A DNA stretch of 64,000 nt, taken from contig PTFA01000055.1 of assembly GCA_003342895.1 (NCBI GenBank), positions 4,843,877 through 4,907,876 of the forward strand, read 5' to 3'. Positions within the stretch are counted from its first letter, which is position 1, and each line of letters begins with the position of its first letter. This document shows, piece by piece, positions 37,001 through 49,822 of this stretch. This DNA is from Casuarius casuarius. Its lineage: Eukaryota; Chordata; Aves; Casuariiformes; Casuariidae. Made by a program: the position numbers and the translations under genes. The notes beneath the pieces are model-generated. The model searched no databases. It had not been told where the DNA came from and saw only the letters and a list, made by a program, of their open reading frames with translations.

Positions 37001-37799
37001 CACACAGAAAAAGCTCAAGGTTTATATAAGCAGAGTCTGAGAAACAATGTTAGAAAATACAATTTGTCTGACGGAAATCTACTTTCAGAGAATTTTTTGA
37101 AATTTTGACAGAATTTCAATTAAAATGAAGGATTGTATTTTACCTAAATTTTGTATTACTGCAATACTCAATATGTACTGCTAAGCTTTGAAAATGTAAT
37201 CTCCTGATAAGAAAAAAAAAAACGTGATAAATCTCTTAGGTAATAAATCATAGCTTTGTACCAGCAGAGGTACCACACTTATCAACTGAGACTGGTGAAA
37301 TTTCTTAGAAAAACATGGGACTAGTGTATGGGAGTATTTATCTCAGCAAACACTGCACTATTTCTGACTGTGCAACAATAGCAGGTTATATCATCACTAG
37401 GATGATCAGTCTTGTACACACAACTTTATATTTAACAATAATTCTGCATAGAAGGGTATATCAATTGGTACATGAAACTATATGCTCGATGCTAAGGACA
37501 AGCTTGTGTAGCACAAGGAATATGCAAAAAAATTGGCCTTCTGTAAGTGCTCATATTCTCTTCTCACTCCTCATTCCCCGGTTTTCCTGGGACACAAAAA
37601 ACAAATTAGGACCATAGAAGCAAAATTGATTATTAACTTCATTTTTTCAAGTGCTAGTTTTGACTAGAAAGGCAAGTTTCTCCTAGCAGAAATAGGATAT
37701 AAAGTTCTTACAGCAGTGATAACTAGGGTTTGAGAGTCTTGTGTTGTCTGGCTCCAAAAAGGTCTGTTGAACATTGACCTTTCAGCTGCGAGGCATAAT

Positions 37800-37835
37800 G
37801 CTGCACAGTCTTGATGTGCTGCACAGTCTTGATGT
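37800..37835. repeat. perfect 18-base tandem duplication
   Basis: GCTGCACAGTCTTGATGT occurs twice head to tail (37800-37817, 37818-37835) with no mismatch. Confidence 0.95.
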
Positions 37836-38971
37836 CCTAATACCTCTTAGGAACACTAGTCTAAGGGTCATTAGTCTAAGTAAAAATCAACTTGTAGAGG
37901 ATGTCTTAATTTCATATTTTATACAGGCCTAGTTAGCATTCTGTTTCGATACAGCGACAATGTTGTCTATTTAACTAGGCTTTATCAGCTGGGCAGTTTC
38001 CTATATTTGGTGGTGCTGAGCCATTCCTTTGGTACAACTTGCCTCAAGCTGCCATTTTGTTGTTCATTCTAAATACGCTTTTCCCATAGTCCTGCACTGT
38101 CTAACATTATCACTGTCCTCCCATTTGGTAGGTAACTTGAGTGATCCATCCAGGTTTTGTTTTCAAACTATTCTGATGTCAGTGGTTTACGTTTACATGT
38201 GCATTGACAGATCGTTATGAAGAACTATTACCAGTAAAAATATATTTATGTGAAGAAATTGAAACTCCATTTTCAAGCAAAAAAGCAGTATGCTGCTTTC
38301 CCTGGGTCTGGTAACATCATCACTCAGAGACATTCTGTTTCCCTCTTGGCTGGTGAACACCGGACCATTGTGGAAATATGGCTTAATAAGATGTGACGAG
38401 CTATAAGATAATAAGAAAATGAAGTTATGAGATTTTTTTAACTCCAGGGCACATAAAATTAAGTATCTAACTACAGCCCGTCATTCTCAGAGCATTGAGT
38501 GCCCACAGCTGCCTTTATTAGATTTCTCAGAATTAAATACTTCAAAGACATTTCTTCTTCTTTTCTTTTTAATTAGGAGTTTTTAATAGGTAATCACAGC
38601 TGAGAACAAAAAGTTACAGTTCCTGTAGCATAATACCTGGAAATTAAACACCCTTCTGTAAAACGTGTGGCAACTTCATGCCACCCTGTGGGGTGGATGC
38701 TTGGGTGTTCCCCATTTCATCATTTTTCAGTATCATTTCCTTTCACTATCCTTTCTTCTCTGTGGCTGAACAATTTGCCAAAAAATTCACCTCATTGTGT
38801 AATGCTTTTTACAAGGCAGTGAATACAAAGAAATTGTAAGTTATGAAGGGAGGAAAGTTACAGGATAAGCTTTTTCATCATAACTGGGTCCTCTTGCTTT
38901 CCTATTTGCTTTGCATCGATGGCTGCTGTCTTGTGAGCAGCAGGGAGAAGACTGGGGGAAAGCTCCTGAGT

Positions 38972-39098
38972 CAGGTGCACATGTACCGCATATCCTGGGA
39001 TTGTCCGGGTTTGCCTGCTGTCCCTTGTTTCTGATACAGGTGCACTTGTACTGCATATCCTGGAATTGTCTGTGTTTGCTGTTTCTTGTTTCTGTAGT
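38972..39098. repeat. imperfect tandem duplication, about 65-base unit
   Basis: The unit beginning CAGGTGCACATGTACCGCAT at 38972 recurs at 39037 as CAGGTGCACTTGTACTGCAT. It continues with TATCCTGGxATTGTC and ends in CTTGTTTCTG in both, with a few substitutions and a small deletion in the second copy. It is older than the perfect duplications elsewhere in the window. Confidence 0.85.
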
Positions 39099-39482
39099 TG
39101 AGGTTATAATGTCAGAATTAGAAATGAAAAATGATAGTAGCTATGGCAACCTCACTAATTACTAAGTAACTGTATTTTAATGCCCCTGAAGGGCATGTCA
39201 GTGGGTTTGTATGTTGCAAGTCTGAAAAAAACCTTCCATTTCTATTGCCAATATATTGAAAGACATACACATTCTTTATTTAGACATCCTGGTGCAGGCA
39301 AGCCTAAGTTATCATATAAATCATATGGGTGATGATTGAACACACAGTATTAAACTCATGGCTAAAACTAGAACAGTTATGAAGTTCAAATCTAATCTGT
39401 TAATCTAGGTGTGAGAAAGAGCTTAGACTGGAGGAAAAGGATTTGCCATAAACGTAACAGAAATGTAAGGCTGCAAGTATCT

Positions 39483-40200
39483 GAAAGAGGTCATCTGGTC
39501 TGCCCACCTGCTCAGAGACAGGATGTATACCACTTCTAAGGGATATTTAATCTCTTCTTCAATCACCTTCATTGGAGGATTTTGACAAACTCTCTGTATA
39601 ATCTGATCCAGTACTTAACTATACTTAAACAGAAAGTTTTTTTCCTTTAATGTACCCTGAGTCTTCCTGGATGCAAATTGGACTGATTACTTCTTGTCCA
39701 GACCTTCACAGACACAGGCAACAATTGATTGCCCTACCTCAACCCTTTTACGTACAAGAAGATTGTTAGGCTATCACACTTGCACCTTCCTGGATTAAAC
39801 AAGCCAATTTTTCCAACCTCTTTTCAGAAACTGTCATCTTCCAAATAACTGGTCATTTTCTGTTACTCTCCTCTGAGCCCTCTTTCATTTGTCCCCATGT
39901 TTTCTTAATTACTGCTCTCTACAACTGGCAGTGTTATTCCAGCTGAGGCCTCACTGCTGCTGCCGTGTGAAGCAAAGAGCTATCCTGTTCTTCCACACAG
40001 TGCTCTTTATAAGCACACCCGGCCTGCGCTATGCCTCTTTTGCAGGTGCATGATGCTGAGTTGTATTCAGTTTGGTTACACTATAAACCAGGAGAATTTT
40101 CCAAGCATTACTATGTCCTGGAGTACTGCATTTGAACATTTGATTTCTCATTTGTGAGTCTAATATTGTCATTATCACATCTAACCTTGTTGATATATTA
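39483..40200 (-). mobile_element. ancient CR1-like LINE 3' end
   Basis: The plus strand reads as the reverse complement of a CR1 3' UTR. GAGGTCATCTGGTCTGCCCA at 39488 is close to the usual 'GGTCATCTAGTCCAACCC'. Later come a decayed 'AACCTCTTTTCA' block, 'CTCTCCTCTGAGCCCTCTTTC' and CAGCTGAGGCCTCACTGCTG (39938), all in the canonical CR1 order. No reverse transcriptase frame survives. Divergence is high, so it is an old insertion. The right-hand border is not sharp; sequence beyond about 40110 matches only weakly. Confidence 0.8.
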
Positions 40201-43200
40201 ATTCTTGGGAATGGTAACTTTCTTCCACAAGGCCAGTGTAGCAACAGGCTGCTTGTGCTGACCAACCTGCCAGGCCAGCTGGTGCCTTTCGAATACCTTC
40301 CTTTTGGCTCCTGCAAGAAGCAGTACAGGACAAAGTTCCTCAAGTTCGGAGAAAGCTTCTCCTCTTTGAGGTCATATTTCCGAGGTAATCGCAATACTGT
40401 CTACACTCTTGTGTCCCTTTGGAATGTTCCCTCTTCTTTAATGTCATGTTAAGAAGAGGAAAGAATGCAACTGTTACAAAGACTCAGGCTTGGAAAAAAA
40501 TAAATCTTGTGGATGGGCTCTTGAAGGCACTCTACAGAGTATTGTTACAAGCAAGTCCAAAGGGGATAAAATGAACTTCTCTTATCTTCCATAAGCCTTT
40601 CTATCACTTGCCTGAATTGTCACCAATCCTGCACTGAAAAAAGAGAAATTTATTTATGCCTTTGCCATAAGAAATGAGAGAAGTAAGAAATGATCTGCCT
40701 TAGGGAAGGCTCTGGGACTCAGAGGACTTTCTACAAGATTCTGCAAGTATATATTCAGAAGTTTAGTAACCAGAAATTAGTATAAATACATTTCTTCAAT
40801 CTGAAAGAAGAGAACAACCTCAAGCATTGGCTACTCATTTTCAGAACTAAACATAAAAAGCAGTTTTCTCCCCGATATACTTTCACTACGTGTGTGCTAC
40901 TTAGTACAAGTATAAAAAGGTTAAATATATTTAAATATATTCTAGTAGGTGGATCAAAAATATTCTAGTCCCATTTCTTCCTTTGTGCATTTGATTTAGT
41001 CAACTTCGAAACACTTGAATTCAATTATCTATATTCAGGTGCAAGAACTTTATATCAGATTCACATTGCATCGAAGTGTGCTGATAGTTCTGAATAATTC
41101 CTGTCCTTTTACATCAGCAGCTATTTCTGAATGTAGCCATTCCATGCCTTTCAGCTAGGTACTGCGTTTTCTTCAAAGGCCCTTCTATCCGTAACTCAGT
41201 ATGGTGGCTTTTGTGATTTAAGCTTCAGAGAGAGACAGAACTCCTGACATTTTCTCTGAGCAGAAAAGAACTCTCCAAAGTACTAATTCTGCTGGAGCCC
41301 TCCTACACTAAAGTGAAATCTCATCCCATTTATATTTTGACCCAGACTAATGTCTTTTGCCATGGAATCCATGCCAATGCAGCTTATTTCTTAGAAATAA
41401 ATAGTATTTCAGTGTTTATCCATGTTACCTACCACAAAGAGCCAGGGTTCTTTAGGTGAGTTTCCCTGCTATTCACCAAATGTAAAGGAATCCTTGATTT
41501 CAAATAAAGTTAAAGTAGTTGTTCAGCTGTAATTGTACTGAGGTTAACATCTACTTTGACAGGAAGTTACAGCAGTAACAGTAATTTCTTCTAATCCTAG
41601 TATTTTCTCATGTTGTTTTGGTCAAGTAAGAAGTGGCAAGGCATTTGTCCAGGGACTGGAACACAGTATGGTTATTCTATTTTATAAGTTTCTCAGGTTC
41701 TGAAACCCAGAAAAAAGGAACACAGTTTCATCTACCCCTTAATTTATTATATAGAAGAATGATGTATGACCTGACTTAAAATGGAAGACAGGGCACTAGT
41801 AACTTTTAGCTTTTCTGCTTATTACAGTAAGAGATTACAATGTCTGTGATTTTTTTACTTTAAGGACAAAACTTTAGGTTTGCTGTGCTCATAACTCAGA
41901 AGTGTTCTCTAAATATAAATAGCTTTTGTTATGATATATATTTTAAATCTTCGTTATGATAAAAGTAAGCAACTTAATTTGTCAAATACACAATTGATCA
42001 GAATAGTCTGCATATATCATTTCTGTCTAATTTCCACAGGTGAATGGTTAGGATATGCAGTTAGATTTGCAAGGGTATAAAAACTGATAAATCTTTTAAA
42101 TGTATTTTATTTTCCTGTGACACAAGTGGAGACAATAACATGCATATGTCCATTTGCAAGCAAACTTCTTAAGTTTTCCAAGAAACCTGTTAAGCGAGGA
42201 TAGATATCTATTTTAATAAAATTATTTAAAGACAATTTCATTTTAAGGAAATAATTTTATTTAGTAATGATGGATTTTTTTATAAAGCAACTTTTATTAT
42301 GTCTTTCTGTTTTAAAAGATTTTATGCAGGTATGTTCTTTAAAACACACAGGAAACACAACATGTGCCTGACTTTGGACCCAATTCTCTCTTGTAGAGGG
42401 ACAAAAATGAAGAATGTAGTTTTAATGACTATGATAAAAAAGCATTTGGGACATTATTTTTACTTGATAAAAGTATGCATCATTATAGCTACAATGTATA
42501 CTCCTCTGTGTGCCAGTTGTACAATTAATGCACTATCAGAAGGATGTCTACTGGCAAATGTAATACCAGAAGGCTCTTTACTGGTAGAAGTCTGTACAGC
42601 TAGTGCTTAGAAGCAAGTTTGGGTTTGCCATATTACCGTATTTACTTCATATGCTTCCCTTCTCCTAGGATACGTGGCATCAATTCCACTGACCTACTGC
42701 AGACTGTCTTCCTTTAGAAGATCCTTTTAGCTTGAATTTAGATCCTAACTGCCTCATGATCAAGGAACTGCAAAAAGCTTTTTTGTACTTTTTCACCTCT
42801 CTGTCATAAGTTGAAGAGCAGGCATATTCAGGCCTGAGCTCCTTGTTCTCCGTCGTGGCCTGGGGCTGGCCACAGTATTATGCAATGTCGTTCTGTCAAA
42901 TCACGCAGAGGTTACACCGGTTTTATGAAAGGGAGGGTAAAATCATAAACAAGTATGTTGACAATCTACATGAATTACAATTTCAGCACAAAAATTGTGC
43001 TAAAACATTCTGGGTTAAGACAAAATTACCTCAAGTTTGAACGTCTCCTATTGCTAGTACTTAGTGCTAACAATTCAGAAAGTCACAGAAAGTTACAGGA
43101 TAACTTCTAAGAAGAAGTGAAGAAACCATTCCATTTTTACAGGGCAGAATAAGCCCACATGACTTGCTGCAGACACCTTACTAATGGGGCAAAGATAGGA

Positions 43201-46200
43201 TCTAATATTAGATTAACCTGCAAGGTAAATGTAGTCTTGCTAAGCTTATTTTCACAGGTAATATGACGCAGGATATTTCCTTCTCATTGAAAAGTTATGT
43301 TGGACAGCAAAAGGATTTAGGAAAGGTATAGTTATCACTCAGATGAATAGTCAGACTGGAACAATGTTTTATTACAAATCCTCCTAGATTTCCCTTGATG
43401 ATGTGGCAAGCAAGGGAAAGGGAAAAAATGAAGAAGGGAAGAGGCAGATGAAGACTAAATATAAATATCCATAGTATAGTTGTTCTGGGCTTACCTGTTG
43501 GCAGCAGGAGGCTTGCACAGACATAGATTCAGCTGCTTTTGCTCATGTTTTTTCTGAAGTAGTTGGCTATCTAGCAGGAATTCAGCCTGTGTTTCATACA
43601 ATCAATAGCAAAGCATAATGAAATAAGACCCCAGATACATAGCTGCCTTGGGCCAGACACTCAGCAGCAGCATATGGAATGAATAAGAGAGTACGTAATG
43701 TATGAGCCAGAGCCATAATGACCACACTGCTGTCTACTGCAATAAGCACATCCAGCTTTGTTATTTCTCAGTGCTTCCATAATTTTGTGACTTTTGAACT
43801 GGTGTATTTTTTCTGGACAGCTATTTCAATCTTAGTTACATGTTATGACTAATCTAGTCAATGTGCACAAACAGTTTCAAATTTGGGGAAGAGCAAAAGA
43901 TGTTGTCACTGTGGCTATAGATGTAGACTTGGAATGAAGGGCAGGACAAGAGAGGGAAGTGAGCTTTTTCCAAACCTACTTTGTTTGTCTCATGTCTTCT
44001 GCTTTGAAAAGACCAGCCTACATTTACAGTGGTTCACCTTTTGATTATCTGGTACCCAGGTATTACCCAGAGGCAATGCTCTCCTTTTCTGCATGTAAAA
44101 GTTTTTTAAGAGTGCACTGAATACTGGAATAAAAAAGCAATAAGTGAAATAATTTTATCAGTGTACTTGCATTTGCTTTAGGGACAAATTTACTTAACAA
44201 TTACTTCATATTTTTGGCTGACCTTCCAAGCTAGTAGAAGTGTACAGTATCCAACTGTATGCAAAACTTGTGCACGTGGAGGGGTGTTCCTGATAATGGG
44301 AGAGGTCAGTTAGCCTCAGATTTTCCTATTGTCTTTGGTCCAAACGTGCCCCTTTAGGCCAATTTTATGCATGATGCTAGGAGGATTCTTCAGAGACATG
44401 ATCTAGAATTACCTCTAGAAGCCACACGGAAAATAATAAAAGAAAAGCACAGTTGTGAAATCATGCAAACAGACATCTGTAGCGTGCAAATGTGATGCTT
44501 TTGGAAAACCCTCTGAGAAAGCATAGAGACAAGTGACCAGAAAAGCCATATAAGGAGTTACCAGAGTGCTGTGGGATGATATGGGTGACCGACAGAGCAA
44601 TTGCAAACTTTTGCTTAAATTTGCTCTGTTAGGAAAACACTGCTGAGAATGACTTATCACTTTCAATTCTTGTGATGCTATGAAAATCTGTATTTCACTG
44701 ACAGCTCTATTTAAGCTGGACAATTGGCATATGACAAGCATGTTTGAGTTTTATAACAACAGTTTCAGTACCTGCATTCTTTAATACAGACAAAGCCATT
44801 ATGTTCAGACATATTTGTTTAAATCAGAAAGCCTAACCATCTATGTTTTTTCTAATCTATAATTAGTTAATTATAATCCAAAAAGTGTTGTTATTCAAAT
44901 GAGCCATCAGTTCATTTTTTGAAGATAACAACCAGAATTTTACAGTAGACATTTAATGCAATGGAATTTAAAATGCATTTGTGGAAGACACGTCTCACTG
45001 TTATTTCTCATCTAGGTGAAAACAGAGGACAGGATAAGAGACTGAGTGACCTAATCTTGTGACAAAGTTCAGCAGAAGGTTAGTTATGAAGCTTTTGAGT
45101 GCCTCTTTTAAAACCTTTTGTCTCTCTGATAAGGCAGCTACAGAAAGTTAAGAATATCATAATAATTTATTATTCAAAAAAGTTATATGAAAATTAGCTT
45201 TTTATATTTAATAAAGCCATGGCAAATTACATGACAATATTGTATCCCTCTAAGTAAGGCAGTTCTCTTGTTTTTATCACTTTCTCATATCATTGCATAG
45301 TGCTATTACCCATAAAGTGCTGTGTCCAGCAGGGGGTAGTTTTAAATAGATGAAAAGATGCTTAAAAGGAAAAAGAGCAAGAACAAGGGATTTGTAAGAC
45401 AGCTCAGCTGCTTTTGTAAAGGTACTGCACTGGACACAAAGAGTCTATCGGTCTAAGTGGGCTACTGGGATCTCAAATTACTTCAGGCCTGTCTTGTATA
45501 TTTACTGATTCTTAAGTGGAAGAAACCATTCACATCAGTATGATTACAAGTGTACTATGATTAATCATATTTACTCACTAATGCTATGAAATAGTTGAAA
45601 TATTTAATAATCAGTGACTTCTAAATTATTAAGTAGGTAGACTGGTATTCATAACCTGATTTTTACATTAAAATACAATGAATTAGAAATTTTAATTAAT
45701 ATGCTTGTGTCTCTGTGAAGTGTCTCTGTTCTTCTAGGCAGAAGCTAGTGTTTGTGGAAAAATGAATAATTCCCACTAACAGTTGAAACAGACGTACTGC
45801 ATTAACATTTTCCAGTATATTTGATATCTCATTAATCCAAAAGCAGCCAAAGTTTTGAACTGAATGTAAAAACCTAAGTAATTATATTATTCGTCTGCAA
45901 TGCCAAGAATACCATGTGCTAAGGCATAAAAAGCAGGCATGTATAGTGTTCTGGGAATTTTGAAAATATTTTAGGAAGCATGAATATGTTTCCTAAAATA
46001 TGTTCAGAGAATTTCTATCCTAGTGAGCCAATAAAATGGAATACTTTACATAATTAAATTTTCCTGTAACTTAATTAAAAATGTATAATTAAATTTTGGC
46101 CCTCAAAACTTTTATTCTATTTAATATTGGACATGTCTTGTTAACTGAAACTGTGAAAAGAGACATGTGTTTACAATATTAGATAAGAAGGACCTGATAC

Positions 46201-48440
46201 TCAGGAGTGCAGTTTGCTTTGCTGATGCTTTTCTGTCAAAAAGCAATACTTGATTAAAAAACCCAAAACTATTAGAGATCTTTATTTGCATAAGAAAACT
46301 TCCTTAAATGCTTTGCTATATTTTTAAATTATTTGAATTTATTTACTACTACTGCTGTTCATTTTCTAGGCCCACACAAGCATTTTCTGATTTGCTCTTT
46401 GCTCTATGAAGGCCTCCATGTGTGTTTTTTGACAATAGCAAAAACCTCCGTTGTAACATGGTATACAACAAAATCATAATTTACGGCCTTATTTTAAAAA
46501 GTCAACTTCAAGTATACTATTTGTATTTAAAGTTAAGAATATTCTTAAATGATTTGCTGGACTAAGGCTGAAGTACTTCATACATTTCAGGATTAACTCC
46601 AGATTGCTATGTATTTAAGTTCTACGTTACTTTAGACAGGCACCTGATTTTATAAACACTTATGGTTTTTGTGTATGTTTCAGATATTCACCTTTACCTC
46701 AGCGGGATGACATGTATGTAAAATGAACCATCTATTTCTGCAGCAACAGGATCCAATTTTACACAAAATTGTCTCTTATTTACCTCTCAAAGTTTCCAGC
46801 TTAATTTTTATAGAATAGACAGAGCAAATAGTCTGAAAAATAATTTGTCACTTCTTATTTAAATGTTTCAAATGAGACGCTTTTTATTTACTCGGCACCT
46901 AATCTTAGAACATGCATATTTCTATTTTTGCATTGCATAACATAAAAGCATCAGGAAAGGTCTCATCAAGTTGATCATAAATATCAGTTAAACAGAGACC
47001 AGGCAATGGCTATCCAAGGCTGACATAGGTACTTCTCCAAGACAAAGCTGAATTATAAAATGTATATTTATGTAGTAGAATTTGTGTAAAAAGAATATTA
47101 TAAAATGTTCATCATTGAAGGGCCATGGAAGTATGGTGGATAGAAGAATTTTTTGTTTGATTCAGAGTCAGTCCCCCTCATCTAATTAGATGTAAATCTA
47201 AAAGATTTGTTGCATTTTGGTTTTATTTCAAAACATCTACTGGTTAAAAAGATTGTATCTTAACTCTGTTATAATTAAAAGAGGCTTTCTTAAAGGCACC
47301 GGATTCTTCATGATATTACATCTATCAACGCTTTTTCAAAGAGGTATTTCTTTCTGGTGGTTGGCAATAGTGTAAATCAAACGGATACTGACTAAACTAG
47401 GAAGCCAAAACAGTTTTATTGAATCCTTCTTGCTACCTTTAATACCATAATTCCGCTATAACCTTAGTAAGCAATGCCTTCCGTGAGTAACATCACTAAG
47501 ACGTAAATTTCTCGTGTAAAAAATGAAGCTGAGCAAGGATGAGTGAATTGGCTATAGCCAGCTTTTAGAAATAATAAAAGCGTTAATCTTCCATTCAACT
47601 CCTTTTATTTTATGCCTTAGCAGTCCATCAGAAAGGTGATTTACATCAGTCAGAGTCACTGTAAGTACCAGCCCAATTGTGCAAAACAGCTGTTGCCCCT
47701 TTTAACTTTCCTCCTCTTATGGCCCCTTGTGTATTGCAAGTACTATTTTCAGACAGGTTTTTTTTGAAAGCCTATAGGAATTGGGAGACTTAAAATGTTC
47801 GGTCTGGGTCTAGGTGACTTGCTCCGTGCGGAACTGAAAGCGGAGGCAGGGAGATGAGAGGAGAGCAGGTAACAGCCTGGGTGAAGAGCGCCCAGCTCTT
47901 GGGGAGGGTGGCAAGGTGTCAGTTTTCATTATGTATTAGCTGTTAAAGTGTGGATCTGGGGATTATTTCTAACAGACTGACTTTGCTGGAGAAAAAGCAG
48001 TTGTATGTTTAGGGGTGTTTATTGAGATGTTTCTCAAGGTGACTAGAAAGCCATACAGGAAGGCCCATTTTAAACGGGCGGCGGCTTCGTTATATTTGGA
48101 ACTGCCCTTGGAGGGGGCACGCCAAGGACAATGTTTAATAAAAGTCGCTTGCCTGAGGTACAGGAGTCATTACAAGGAAATGAACACCAAGTATATTTCA
48201 TTTTTAATAAAGTCGTATGAAGGCGCGGGGGAGTCACGAGGTGAGGGTAAACAGATGCTTTGGATGGGGTGGTCTTACTCGCATGGAAGAGCTGCCAGCA
48301 CTTTGCGAGTTCGAAGCATGCTTTTAAGCTGCTCTACTTGGCACAAGGGAGCCTTATGAAAAGGTATTAGGTAGATAAAGCTATTACATTAAAACTTCAG
48401 GGCGGCTGTGTCACCATCTGCTGCCAAATAAGTGCGCTCA
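40201..48440. other. AT-rich non-coding stretch
   Basis: No gene is recognised. Short open frames of up to 108 codons occur without known domains. A candidate exon-like segment at 40232-40384 and a CTCF-like motif at 45326 are described separately. Toward 47800 GC rises gradually into the CpG island at 48441. Confidence 0.6.
45326..45339 (+). promoter_or_regulatory. CTCF-like motif
   Basis: CCAGCAGGGGGTAG agrees with the CTCF core CCAGCAGGGGGCGC in the first eleven bases. It lies in AT-rich DNA, where such a match stands out. Motif evidence only; occupancy is unknown. Confidence 0.35.
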
Positions 48441-48714
48441 TTTGTAAGTTGAGGGCAGATGAGGGGACGAGGCACGCACAGGTGGCCCGGGGCAATGACG
48501 GGCCTTTGCAGGCCGGGCAGCGGCGGTGAGGGAAGGGAAGGGGCTCCCCTGCTGCGCCAGCCCCGCCGAGGTGCCCGGCCGGGGCGCCGGCAGCCCTGCG
48601 GGCGGGGGAGGACGCGGGGCGCCCACCGCGGGCCTCGTCGCCTCAGGGTGGCGACAACGGCCGGCGACGGAGCGGCACCCTCCGGGCGGGGGAAGGCGCC
48701 CGAGGGCCGCCGCC
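48441..48714. promoter_or_regulatory. dense CpG island, probable promoter, truncated by gap
   Basis: I count about 36 CpG in roughly 255 bases (near one in seven positions), with GC above 70 percent. GC boxes GGGCGGGGG occur at 48600-48608 and 48684-48692, and repeated GGCCGG and CCGCC blocks are present. This is the strongest promoter-like sequence in the window. It runs straight into a run of N, so the core promoter, first exon and start site are probably missing. Short GC-rich frames here are artefacts of few stop codons. The gene it serves cannot be named from this sequence. Confidence 0.75.
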
Positions 48715-49564
48715 NNNNNNNNNNNNNNNNNNNNNNNNNNNNNNNNNNNNNNNNNNNNNNNNNNNNNNNNNNNNNNNNNNNNNNNNNNNNNNNNNNNNNN
48801 NNNNNNNNNNNNNNNNNNNNNNNNNNNNNNNNNNNNNNNNNNNNNNNNNNNNNNNNNNNNNNNNNNNNNNNNNNNNNNNNNNNNNNNNNNNNNNNNNNNN
48901 NNNNNNNNNNNNNNNNNNNNNNNNNNNNNNNNNNNNNNNNNNNNNNNNNNNNNNNNNNNNNNNNNNNNNNNNNNNNNNNNNNNNNNNNNNNNNNNNNNNN
49001 NNNNNNNNNNNNNNNNNNNNNNNNNNNNNNNNNNNNNNNNNNNNNNNNNNNNNNNNNNNNNNNNNNNNNNNNNNNNNNNNNNNNNNNNNNNNNNNNNNNN
49101 NNNNNNNNNNNNNNNNNNNNNNNNNNNNNNNNNNNNNNNNNNNNNNNNNNNNNNNNNNNNNNNNNNNNNNNNNNNNNNNNNNNNNNNNNNNNNNNNNNNN
49201 NNNNNNNNNNNNNNNNNNNNNNNNNNNNNNNNNNNNNNNNNNNNNNNNNNNNNNNNNNNNNNNNNNNNNNNNNNNNNNNNNNNNNNNNNNNNNNNNNNNN
49301 NNNNNNNNNNNNNNNNNNNNNNNNNNNNNNNNNNNNNNNNNNNNNNNNNNNNNNNNNNNNNNNNNNNNNNNNNNNNNNNNNNNNNNNNNNNNNNNNNNNN
49401 NNNNNNNNNNNNNNNNNNNNNNNNNNNNNNNNNNNNNNNNNNNNNNNNNNNNNNNNNNNNNNNNNNNNNNNNNNNNNNNNNNNNNNNNNNNNNNNNNNNN
49501 NNNNNNNNNNNNNNNNNNNNNNNNNNNNNNNNNNNNNNNNNNNNNNNNNNNNNNNNNNNNNNNN
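48715..49564. other. assembly gap of 850 N
   Basis: A run of 850 N sits between CpG-island sequence and a G-rich tract. GC-rich, quadruplex-forming DNA of this kind is commonly lost from bird assemblies. Its true length may differ from 850. Four reading frames that appear to cross it exist only because N does not encode stops. Confidence 0.98.
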
Positions 49565-49822
49565 AATGTGGGGGAGAAGGGCGAGATGACTGAGGGGAGG
49601 GGATGGCTGAGGGGAGAGGGAAAAAGGGATGGGATGGGCTCGTGGGGGAGGGGAAATGGGAGAAGTCTGAGGGGGGTAATGAGATGTGGGGGGTGGGTCT
49701 GGATGGGGGTGATGAGGCGATTTGGGGGGGAAGGGGCGTGGGTGGGGAGAAGGGACTGGGGGGCTTCGGCAGGGAGGTGGGAGGGCCTGAGGGGAGGGGA
49801 TTGGGTGATGGAGAGAGGAAAG
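49565..49822 (+). repeat. G-rich, strand-asymmetric quadruplex-prone tract
   Basis: About 260 bases of the plus strand are made largely of G runs with A and T and very few C. Variants of TGAGGGGAGGGGAT recur at 49591, 49608 and 49788, indicating a degenerate minisatellite. Many groups of four or more G runs lie within 30 bases, for example near 49681-49710 and 49721-49762, so G-quadruplexes are likely. Strong G excess directly after a CpG island is typical of the non-template strand downstream of a promoter, where R-loops form; this hints at transcription to the right. Confidence 0.75.

Larger units (their letters stand above)
25436..39482. other. long AT-rich non-coding stretch
   Basis: No cellular gene is recognised. 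There are several short tandem duplications, one pyrimidine tract, a C-rich patch of about 100 bases (31995-32100) and a single ambiguous base at 30195. Open frames of 80-153 codons occur, the longest at 36647-37108, but show no recognisable domain and mostly lack a convincing ATG. Confidence 0.6.

Noticed and set aside
42299..42610. 103-codon plus-strand frame with a short internal repeat (SEGCLLANV / PEGSLLVEV)
   Set aside because: Length is within chance for the region, and the repeat arises from a small degenerate nucleotide duplication.
48015..48359. 114-codon plus-strand frame just before the CpG island
   Set aside because: It starts at a non-ATG codon in rising-GC sequence. No domain, Kozak context or splice structure is convincing.
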